A stretch of 64,000 nt of DNA from Bacillus aerolatus (GTDB lineage Bacteria; Bacillota; Bacilli; Bacillales; Domibacillaceae): contig NZ_WEIO01000003.1 in the NCBI RefSeq assembly GCF_009183655.1, positions 248,001 to 312,000 on the forward strand, in the 5' to 3' direction. A model generated the notes under the pieces. The model saw only the letters and a program-made list of their open reading frames with translations, was not told the origin of the DNA and ran no database searches. The translations under genes were made by a program, and so were the position numbers. Position 1 is the stretch's first letter; the number at the start of each line of letters is the position of its first letter. Below are positions 36,680 through 43,157 of this stretch, piece after piece.

Positions 36680-37088
36680 CGCGAATCCCTCCCCACCTAA
36701 CTTTATCTTCGTCAAATTCTTTTTTCCAGATCGGCACGCGCTTTTTCAATTCTTCAATGATGTAACGAGAGCCTTGATACGATTCATCCCGATGAGGAGT
36801 CGAGACACCGACGAACACAGCGATGTCGCTAATGTCAAGCATCCCCAACCGGTGGACGACAACGACATCCGCATTGTATTTCGCCTCGACTTCTTGAGCG
36901 AGCTTTTCCATTTCCTTTATAGCCATTTCTTCATAAGCATAATATTCAATCGCTGATGTTTTAATCGTTCCGGTGATGTCACGAATCGTGCCGACAAACA
37001 TATTATTTCCTCCATGATGAGGATTTAATATTTTTTGAAAATGATAGTTCACATCAATGGGTGTATGTTGCAGCTTAATTTCAATCAT
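36663..37088 (-). CDS. moaE: Molybdopterin synthase large subunit MoaE
   Basis: 141 residues. It converts cyclic pyranopterin phosphate to molybdopterin with two MoaD thiocarboxylates. Seen: GTIRDITGTIKTSAIEYYAY (about 34-53), VVVHRLGMLDISDIAVFVGV (about 77-96), HRDESYQGSRYIIEELKKRV and the ending PIWKKEFDEDKVRW with the conserved active-site lysines. First gene of moaEDC on this strand. A MITE copy sits 30 bp upstream, between moaE and modC. Confidence 0.96.
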   Translation of the reverse strand: MIEIKLQHTPIDVNYHFQKILNPHHGGNNMFVGTIRDITGTIKTSAIEYYAYEEMAIKEMEKLAQEVEAKYNADVVVVHRLGMLDISDIAVFVGVSTPHRDESYQGSRYIIEELKKRVPIWKKEFDEDKVRWGGIRDDSNR

Positions 37089-37118
37089 TTCTTCACACCT
37101 TTCATCGTTTATTATAAA

Positions 37119-37327
37119 GGCTGTTTTTGCAAACTTTGTTGCTATTTACTAAGTAGTGCGGTGTGGTTGATTGCAGCGAGAGATGCTCGCTTTCCGCGGG
37201 GCGGGCGGTGAGCCTCCTCGGCGTAAACGCCTGTGGGGTCTCACCTGTCCCGCTGTTCCCGCACTTCCGCTCCAATCAACCTTTAACAGTTTTCGTTTTA
37301 AAAGCAACAACCTCTTAGAAAAGAGTC
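37119..37327 (+). mobile_element. MITE-like element, copy 2 (209 bp)
   Basis: Left end GGCTGTTTTTGCAAACTTTG; right end degenerate (AAAAGAGTC). Flanked by exact 8-bp duplications ATTATAAA (37111-37118 and 37328-37335). The shared GC-rich core CTTTCCGCGGGGCGGGCGG is present. It sits between modC and moaE, which are otherwise arranged as one minus-strand run. Confidence 0.88.
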
Positions 37328-37370
37328 ATTATAAAAACCATACATCGACATGCTCGTCTTGTTTTAGACG

Positions 37371-38435
37371 CTATGCAGCCGGAACTAAAAAAAGATGTTC
37401 AGCAGGAATATGTACATACCATTCTGAAGAGGTCTCTGCTTTTAACTTTTCCCATTCGTCATAAGGAACTTTTATTTCTAATTGATGTCCTTTACAAATG
37501 ACTTGAACAGCCATGAAGGTGATTCCTTGAACCATACCTTTTATTTGGCATGGCAATGTATTCATTTTGCCTGTTGGATTTTTCTCGAGCTTTAAACGGT
37601 AGGAGTGAACACCCGCGATCATTTGTTGATTACCAAGCCGGATTGTTTCGGGAATGACAAGCTCCATTCCATTTTGTGATAGAAGTTGAAGTTTTCCTTC
37701 TGACTGTTTTGTCACGTGTACGGGAAGAAAATTTGTGCATCCTGCTATTTTGGCAACGGTTATATTGGCCGGATTGTTAACGACTTCTTCCTTTCCCCCG
37801 ACTTGAACTACTTTTCCGTTTTCATACACTAGTATTCGATTACACAACTTATAAGCTTCTTCTAGATTATGGGTGATATAAAGAATGGCACCTTGATAGT
37901 TTTCATGAATCATATCAATTAAACCTTGCTCCAACTGGCTCTTTATATGAGGATCGAGCGCAGAGAAAGGTTCATCTAACAGCAATAATTCAGGTTTCGT
38001 TACTAACGTTCGGGCGAGTGCCACGCGTTGCTGCTGCCCGCCCGACAATTCATGAGGGAAGCGGTTTTCCAGTCCCGTTAACTTCACACGCTTAATCATT
38101 TCGTGCACTTGATCTTTGTAAGCAGGCAGGTGACGAATGCCGAATGATATATTTTTTTCGACGGTCAAGTGCGGAAAAAGGGCGTAGTTTTGAAAAACAT
38201 AGCCAATCTTTCTTGATTGGGGTGATACGTTTACCTTGTTGTTTGAATCAAACAACGTGCGCTCATTTAAAATGATTTTTCCTGACGAAGGTGTTTGTAA
38301 TCCGGCAATGCATTGAAGCGTCATACTTTTTCCACAACCAGATGGACCGATAATGCCAAATATTTCATTTCCAACAGAGAAAGAAGAAGTTAAATGAAAT
38401 GAATGCAGCGATTTTTCAATTTGTACTTCAAGCAA
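37371..38435 (-). CDS. modC: Molybdate ABC transporter ATP-binding protein ModC
   Basis: 354 residues. ABC ATPase about 1-235: Walker A GPSGCGKSM (about 31-39), Q-loop, signature LSGGQQQRVALARTL (about 128-142), Walker B LLLLDEPFSALD. The remaining 120 residues form a TOBE/Mop-type molybdate-binding domain, as usual for ModC. It drives molybdate import with ModAB. Its start overlaps the modB end by eight bases. Downstream on this strand come the MITE copy 2 and moaEDC. Confidence 0.94.
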   Translation of the reverse strand: MLEVQIEKSLHSFHLTSSFSVGNEIFGIIGPSGCGKSMTLQCIAGLQTPSSGKIILNERTLFDSNNKVNVSPQSRKIGYVFQNYALFPHLTVEKNISFGIRHLPAYKDQVHEMIKRVKLTGLENRFPHELSGGQQQRVALARTLVTKPELLLLDEPFSALDPHIKSQLEQGLIDMIHENYQGAILYITHNLEEAYKLCNRILVYENGKVVQVGGKEEVVNNPANITVAKIAGCTNFLPVHVTKQSEGKLQLLSQNGMELVIPETIRLGNQQMIAGVHSYRLKLEKNPTGKMNTLPCQIKGMVQGITFMAVQVICKGHQLEIKVPYDEWEKLKAETSSEWYVHIPAEHLFLVPAA

Positions 38436-39123
38436 TTTTCTTCCTTCCTTTCCCCATCTTTTTCTCTAAACGGTTCAAGCTAAATAAACAAATAACCGCC
38501 ACCCCCGTCATAATAAGTACAAGCACATTTGTTAATGGCTTGTCCCCAGCCTGCAGGGCGTCGTATATAGCGATTGGCATCGTTGTCGTGTAGTTAGGAA
38601 TGCTTCCCGACACCATTAATGTCGTGCCAAAGTCCCCGAGTGCCCGGGCGAATGTTAAAATGACTCCTGACAATATTCCGCGCCATGCCAGCGGAATGAG
38701 CACAGTAAAGAAAATATTAACATTGGTTCTGCCAAGAAGCTTAGCGGCGTTAATAATATCCCCTTCTATTTCCGAAAAAGCAGAGCGGGCTGATTTAATT
38801 AAAAAAGGAGCGGCTGCGATAGAAGCGGCCATAACAGCACCTGCTGGCGTAAAGACGATCATAATATTAAACGTTTCTTCCAGATAAGCACCGATCGTGC
38901 TGCTGCGCCCAAATGCGACAAGCAAGTAATAGCCGAGCACTGTCGGAGGAAGTACGATCGGCAAGGTTAACAGTGTATCAATGGCGTCAGTCAATTTATT
39001 ATTGGAGCGGCTTAAATAATAAGCAATGGGCAGGCCAGCTATAATTGCTATCACGGTTGCTGTGCCTGCCACTTTTAACGATAAAAATAATGGGAAGAGG
39101 TTAATACCGTGCGCCATCATCAT
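38428..39123 (-). CDS. modB: Molybdate ABC transporter permease ModB
   Basis: 231 residues, five to six membrane segments. The permease EAA loop is visible as AAKLLGRTNVNIFFTVLIPLAW (about 137-158), with LPIVLPPTVLGYYLL early. It begins with three successive ATG codons overlapping the modA stop (ATGA arrangement), so the exact start among them is uncertain; AAGGTGG lies just upstream. Confidence 0.94.
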   Translation of the reverse strand: MMMAHGINLFPLFLSLKVAGTATVIAIIAGLPIAYYLSRSNNKLTDAIDTLLTLPIVLPPTVLGYYLLVAFGRSSTIGAYLEETFNIMIVFTPAGAVMAASIAAAPFLIKSARSAFSEIEGDIINAAKLLGRTNVNIFFTVLIPLAWRGILSGVILTFARALGDFGTTLMVSGSIPNYTTTMPIAIYDALQAGDKPLTNVLVLIMTGVAVICLFSLNRLEKKMGKGRKKIA

Positions 39124-39905
39124 CCACCTTCAGGAATGCTAAATCCATATTTCTTTAAAATTTCCGTTCCTTCCTTACTTGTTACATATTGGACAAATTC
39201 TTTTGCCAATTTTTCTTGATCCGTTCCTTTGATTACAGTGATTGCTTGGTTGATCGGACCGTGCAGCTGCTCATTGACCGGTGAGAAATTCACTTCATCG
39301 GTTACGATAGAATGGGCAATAATACCGGCTTCTGCATTTCCGGTGGCAACGATTGTCAACGTATCAGAAATGGATTTGCCATATACGAGCTTTTCTTCGA
39401 TATTGTCCCACAAACCTGCAGATTCCAGTGCCTCCTTAGCAGCCATTCCATAAGGAGCATGCTCCGGGTTGGCGATCGCAATTTTTTTAACTTCCGGCTT
39501 CATTAAATCTTGCAGATTCGCCACTTCAAGTTGTTTCTCCTTTAATGCAGCAATGCCGATTTTTCCTCGCGAATAAATTTTTTGTGTCTCTGGGATCGTT
39601 TTCCCTTTTTCCTTTAATCCATCAACGAAACGAACATTGGCTGCAGCAAATACATCATAAGGGGCGCCATTCTCAATTTGCTGAACGAGCGTACCGGTAG
39701 ATCCGAACGTTAATTCTACTTCGGTATCCATCTTTTCTTCAAACTCTTTTGCCATTTCAGTAAAAGCGAGCTGCAAATCAGAAGCAGCCGCAACTGTCAG
39801 CTTACCATTTGTCCCCTGGGCTTTTTCCTTTTCATTTGCAGAAGTACATGCATTTAAAAAAAGAAGAGATGCACAAATATATACAATTAGCATTCTATTT
39901 CTCAT
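39120..39905 (-). CDS. modA: Molybdate-binding lipoprotein ModA
   Basis: 261 residues. Lipobox LNAC (Cys20) marks an exported lipoprotein. Type-2 binding-protein fold for oxyanions: LTVAAASDLQLAFTEMAKEF (about 35-54), FGSTGTLVQQIENGAPYDVFAAA (about 68-90), GKIGIAAL, IVATGNAEAGIIAHSIV. First gene of modABC; RBS GGGGAGAAG. No molybdenum-cofactor riboswitch or ModE site was recognised upstream. Confidence 0.94.
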   Translation of the reverse strand: MRNRMLIVYICASLLFLNACTSANEKEKAQGTNGKLTVAAASDLQLAFTEMAKEFEEKMDTEVELTFGSTGTLVQQIENGAPYDVFAAANVRFVDGLKEKGKTIPETQKIYSRGKIGIAALKEKQLEVANLQDLMKPEVKKIAIANPEHAPYGMAAKEALESAGLWDNIEEKLVYGKSISDTLTIVATGNAEAGIIAHSIVTDEVNFSPVNEQLHGPINQAITVIKGTDQEKLAKEFVQYVTSKEGTEILKKYGFSIPEGG

Positions 39906-40055
39906 TCTGCTTCTCCCCTATTAATTACTTGTATTTATTACAAACTATCATATATTCAGTTTCTTCTGAAAACAAGGTGCTGTTTTAATTAAATAAGAGG
40001 GATGACATCATAATTATTGACTTCCTTCGGCTGTTTCCGAAAACAGAACATACAA

Positions 40056-40095
40056 AAAAACCATGAAGATGAGAAAACTCATTTCATGGTTTTTA
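40056..40095 (-). terminator. Terminator of a small zinc-ribbon-like gene
   Basis: Arms AAAAACCATGAA-GATGAG and CTCAT-TTCATGGTTTTT around AAAA, followed by T7 on the minus strand. It overlaps the stop codon of the 38-residue gene. Confidence 0.85.
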
Positions 40096-40209
40096 AGCGG
40101 AGATCACTGCTTGTAATGCCTGCTTCTTCTTTAACTTGACCCCACAGCCGCAGAGATGGCTATGTTTTAATTGTTTAATTTCTTGGTGGCATCTCGTGCA
40201 CGTTTGCAA
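40093..40209 (-). CDS. Small Cys/His-rich (zinc-ribbon-like) protein, 38 aa
   Basis: TTG at 40209 with AGAGGTGA seven bases upstream; TAA at 40093, inside a strong terminator. The product starts MQTCTRCHQEIKQLKHSHLC and continues GCGVKLKKKQ. It has a CxxC pair, a His-x-His, a CxC pair and a basic tail, the layout of a minimal zinc knuckle. It lies 23 bp from MITE copy 3, which was inserted just upstream and may have replaced its promoter or removed earlier codons. Not recognised; role open. Confidence 0.55.
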   Translation of the reverse strand: MQTCTRCHQEIKQLKHSHLCGCGVKLKKKQALQAVISA

Positions 40210-40232
40210 ATTGTTTCACCTCTTTTTGAAAA

Positions 40233-40419
40233 GACTGTGTTCGTAAACTTTGTTGCTATTAGAAAAGGGTTGGTTGATTTCCGCTCCAGGATGCTCGCTT
40301 TCCGCGGGGCGGGCGGTGAGCCCGCAGGAGCCTCGCACCTTCCGCTCCAATCAACCCTTTTTCTACACTTTTTGTCACAAGAATATACTACAAAAACAAC
40401 AAGCTTTTAGAAAACAGTC
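40233..40419 (+). mobile_element. MITE-like element, copy 3 (187 bp)
   Basis: Left end GACTGTGTTCGTAAACTTTG; right end inverse of GACTGTTTTCTAAAAGC. Near-perfect 8-bp flank TTTGAAAA (40225-40232) / TTTGGAAA (40420-40427), one mismatch. It lacks about 40 bp of the core found in copies 1 and 4 (internal deletion next to GGTGAGCCCGCAGGAG). Confidence 0.85.
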
Positions 40420-40551
40420 TTTGGAAATAAAGATATGACAATAAAGAATGATTAAGAATTTTTACTTATTCGGGGCTTCATTGTATTCACAGTGTTTTCG
40501 ATAGCTCTTCGCTCATTTAAGTGGTATCAGTTACCTGCTTGTCCTTCTATG

Positions 40552-40692
40552 TTACTTCTGCAAGTTTTCATACTTGCGCTCTGAAGCATAAGACAGAGCA
40601 TCAACTAAGGAATAGAAGCATAACTCAATATTTTTTCCTTCTCTTACAAGACAAAAGTGATTATTTACCTTTTCAATTTTTCTTTGTTTCAT
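40552..40692 (-). CDS. Small hypothetical protein, 46 aa
   Basis: ATG at 40692 preceded by CAAAGGAGAGG; TAA at 40552. The product begins MKQRKIEKVNNHFCLVREGK and ends SERKYENLQK. It reads like a compact alpha/beta domain (beta: HFCLVREGKNIELCFY; helix: SLVDALSYASERK). No membrane segment. It has an excellent ribosome binding site. Not recognised. Confidence 0.6.
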   Translation of the reverse strand: MKQRKIEKVNNHFCLVREGKNIELCFYSLVDALSYASERKYENLQK

Positions 40693-40767
40693 ATATACCT
40701 CTCCTTTGTTTAATTAATTCATTCATTTGATTTCCAATCGTGTGCTTTCTCATTCATTTGATAAGGC

Positions 40768-40807
40768 TAAGGGTGTCCTAAAAGCAAAGATTTTAGGACA
40801 TCTCCCT
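40768..40807. terminator. Hairpin downstream of katA
   Basis: Perfect arms TGTCCTAAAA (40774-40783) and TTTTAGGACA (40791-40800), extended by AAGGG/CCCTT. Weak T-run, but placed right after the katA stop. Confidence 0.6.
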
Positions 40808-40816
40808 TCTTAATTT

Positions 40817-42271
40817 TTATACTTCCTGCGGCACAGCAAGCCCCAGCCCTGCTGCTACACGTGCGCCGTATTCCGGATCCGCTTTATAAAAATGGCTGAT
40901 TTGACGAAGTTTAATATCTTCCCTTTCAACCAGCTTCATCGCATGGACGATGTTGGCTACAAGGCGTGCTCGCTCTTCTTCACTCAGTAAGCGGTATAAG
41001 TCGCCCGCTTGTGTGTAGTGGTCATCATGATTGTAATTATGTGTGCCTGCCTGTCCCGTTACGTCAAATGGCGTGACATTTGTTTCTGGCGCTTCTTTTG
41101 GACCGCTGAAGCTGTTTGGCTCGTAGTAAACAGATTTGCCGCCATTGCCGTCAAAGCGCATTTGTCCGTCGCGCTGATAGTTATTCACTTCCACTTTCGG
41201 GCGGTTGATCGGCAAGTGATTATGATTCGCACCTACGCGGTAACGGGCAGCATCAGAGTAAGCAAACAGTCTTCCTTGAAGCATTTTGTCTGGTGACGCT
41301 TCAATACCCGGCACGAATGTTCCTGGAGAGAATGTTGCCTGCTCCACTTCCGCAAAATAATTTTCCGGGTTGCGGTTAAGCACCATCCGGCCGACTTCGA
41401 TTAACGGATAATCTTTTTGCGACCATACTTTTGTTACATCAAACGGATCCCAACGATACGTATTCGCATCTTCAAGTGGCATAATCTGAACGTACAGTTT
41501 CCACGCAGGGAAATCGCCGTTTTCAATCGCATTAAACAAGTCTTCTGTATGATAATCCGGATGTTCACCTGCTAGTTTCGCTGCCAGGCCGACGTCCATG
41601 TTTTTAACGCCTTGCTCTGTTTTAAAGTGGTATTTTACCCACACGCCTTCGCCTTGCTCGTTCACCCATTTAAACGTATGGCTGCCAAATCCGTGCATAT
41701 GGCGCAGAGAAGCCGGAATGCCGCGATCTGACATTAAGATTGTTACTTGGTGGAGCGATTCAGGTGATAAAGACCAGAAATCCCATACAGCTGTCGGGTT
41801 TTTCAAATGTGTTTGCGGATCGCGTTTTTGCGTATGAATGAAATCAGGGAATTTAATCGCATCGCGAATAAAGAAGACCGGTGTGTTATTACCGACAAGA
41901 TCGTAGTTGCCTTCTTCTGTATAAAATTTAACGGCAAAGCCGCGCGGATCACGTACCGTATCTGCTGAACCGAGCTCCCCAGCTACTGTTGAAAAACGGA
42001 TAAACATCGGTGTGCGTTTGCCGACTTCTGATAAAAAGTCCGCTTTTGTATATTGGGAAAGGTCGTTTGTTACCTCAAAATAACCGTGGGCGCCGGCACC
42101 TTTTGCGTGAACTACCCGCTCAGGCACGCGTTCGCGGTTAAAGTGAGCCAGCTTTTCTAGCAAATGTACATCTTGGATTAACGTCGGACCACGCTGGCCA
42201 GCCGTCTGTGAATGTTGATTATCTCCTACCGGGGCACCCCAGCTCGTTGTTAAGCGATTATGATTCGTCAA
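40817..42271 (-). CDS. katA: Small-subunit heme catalase KatA
   Basis: 484 residues, the size of clade-3 Bacillus KatA. Seen: [20 protein letters not shown] (catalytic His, about 48-67), [12 protein letters not shown] (distal Asn), and heme Tyr in [13 protein letters not shown] (about 335). No C-terminal extension. It removes H2O2 in the cytosol. TTG start at 42271 ([12 protein letters not shown]), six bases after GAGGTGAT; the frame extends further upstream but without a site and into the control region. A PerR box lies about 70 bp upstream. Confidence 0.96.
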   Translation of the reverse strand: MTNHNRLTTSWGAPVGDNQHSQTAGQRGPTLIQDVHLLEKLAHFNRERVPERVVHAKGAGAHGYFEVTNDLSQYTKADFLSEVGKRTPMFIRFSTVAGELGSADTVRDPRGFAVKFYTEEGNYDLVGNNTPVFFIRDAIKFPDFIHTQKRDPQTHLKNPTAVWDFWSLSPESLHQVTILMSDRGIPASLRHMHGFGSHTFKWVNEQGEGVWVKYHFKTEQGVKNMDVGLAAKLAGEHPDYHTEDLFNAIENGDFPAWKLYVQIMPLEDANTYRWDPFDVTKVWSQKDYPLIEVGRMVLNRNPENYFAEVEQATFSPGTFVPGIEASPDKMLQGRLFAYSDAARYRVGANHNHLPINRPKVEVNNYQRDGQMRFDGNGGKSVYYEPNSFSGPKEAPETNVTPFDVTGQAGTHNYNHDDHYTQAGDLYRLLSEEERARLVANIVHAMKLVEREDIKLRQISHFYKADPEYGARVAAGLGLAVPQEV

Positions 42272-42342
42272 AATGATCACCTCGTAATTTGTTTTGCTGT
42301 TACTATTATAATAACACATATTAAATAAAAATCAATACTAAA

Positions 42343-42357
42343 TTATAATCATTACAA
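42343..42357. promoter_or_regulatory. PerR box upstream of katA
   Basis: TTATAATCATTACAA, 14 of 15 bases of the Per box TTATAATNATTATAA. It predicts peroxide-inducible expression. Confidence 0.8.
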
Positions 42358-42360
42358 ATA

Positions 42361-42373
42361 GATATTGATTATC
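42361..42373. promoter_or_regulatory. Second Fur/PerR-type box
   Basis: GATATTGATTATC; its complement GATAATCAATATC differs from the Fur core GATAATNATTATC at one position. It abuts the PerR box, so dual control or a second PerR site is possible. Confidence 0.5.
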
Positions 42374-42465
42374 GTTTCAAATAACATTCGACAGTGATAC
42401 TCGGCGAAAGCGGCAGCCGCGCGTCTTTACGCCAGAAGAACATGAAGAATTGAATATATGAACGC

Positions 42466-42493
42466 AAAAAGGCCGGCCGTATGCCGGTCTTTT
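42466..42493 (-). terminator. Terminator of the LXG toxin/immunity unit
   Basis: Arms AAAAAGGCCGGC (42466-42477) and GCCGGTCTTTT (42483-42493), T-rich on both strands. It lies at the end of the minus-strand toxin-immunity run. Confidence 0.7.
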
Positions 42494-42506
42494 GCGAGTG
42501 TTTTTA

Positions 42507-42731
42507 TTAAAAGTGAGGGCGCGGTTTCCGTTCATAAAACAAACATGGACGTTCAGAAATTTGTGGTACCCGTGCAGAAAACTGTAGTATCCGCGTATAA
42601 ATGTCAATAACCGGTGAAAATCCAAGTGCAGTATCTTGCCTATCTCTAGAACGCAGATGATAATTGCCATCATGGTAAAACACCTCAAATTCTTTTCCGT
42701 CTAAAACGCCATATTCACCTTGTCTAATCAT
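42507..42731 (-). pseudogene. Truncated paralog of the LXG immunity gene
   Basis: 74 codons, ATG at 42731 with GGAG eight bases upstream. The first 40 residues (MIRQGEYGVLDGKEFEVFYH) align with the start of the immunity protein at 42750: same R-x-G, GxExE and SRD/TRD positions. After residue 40 the frame runs into the 21-bp repeat array (IDIYTRILQFSARV), so the original C-terminus has been lost. It might still be translated, but looks broken. Confidence 0.65.
42526..42622 (-). repeat. 21-bp-period array, second locus (about five units)
   Basis: On the minus strand the core TTTATGAACGGAAACCGCG and relatives recur at exactly 21-bp steps: core starts (plus coordinates) 42530, 42551, 42572, 42593 and a weaker one at 42614. 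Same consensus as the array at 742-925. It forms the 3' part of the broken immunity paralog. Confidence 0.75.
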
Positions 42732-42749
42732 CTTTAATGCTCCACTGTT

Positions 42750-43142
42750 TTACAGAGGCTTTCTCTCCTCCCACATATTTTCTATCTCAGCTTTTGGAAT
42801 CCATTTCTTAAATAATCCGCGTTCCCATTCCAGCTCAGAAGGCGGGAACCCCACTTCTTTTGCTCTCGTGTAACTTCCCTCTCCTAAAAGTAATTGGTTA
42901 TCGCTTATTTCCCAAATTGGGAAGGTATACCCCTTGTATTTGGCAAATTGATCAATGTAATATAAATCATCTAGTTCATCACGGGTAACTGTTTTTGAAT
43001 GCACACCCCTGTTATTTAAAGTGAAATCTTCTGGAATAAGGAATTTGTCTCTCGTATATAACTCATACATGCGGTTATCCCGCTCTAAATATTCATATTC
43101 TCTTCCCCGATAAACGGCTCTTTTTCCTCTTCGCAACTTCAT
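42750..43142 (-). CDS. Putative immunity protein for the LXG toxin
   Basis: 130 residues, basic/acidic mixed, soluble, with no signal peptide. It starts 15 bases after the LXG toxin on the same strand, the standard toxin-immunity order. The N-terminus MKLRRGKRAVYRGREYEYLE is shared with the truncated paralog downstream. AAAGGAG lies very close to the ATG at 43142; a TTG four codons later would have better spacing. No named immunity family recognised; the function is inferred from position. Confidence 0.65.
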   Translation of the reverse strand: MKLRRGKRAVYRGREYEYLERDNRMYELYTRDKFLIPEDFTLNNRGVHSKTVTRDELDDLYYIDQFAKYKGYTFPIWEISDNQLLLGEGSYTRAKEVGFPPSELEWERGLFKKWIPKAEIENMWEERKPL

Positions 43143-43157
43143 CACTCCTTTACCATC

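Noticed and set aside
42380-42456. Plus-strand frame ending FTPEEHEELNI next to katA
   Set aside because: It reads like protein but has no start codon or RBS and only about 29 codons. Too little to call a remnant gene.
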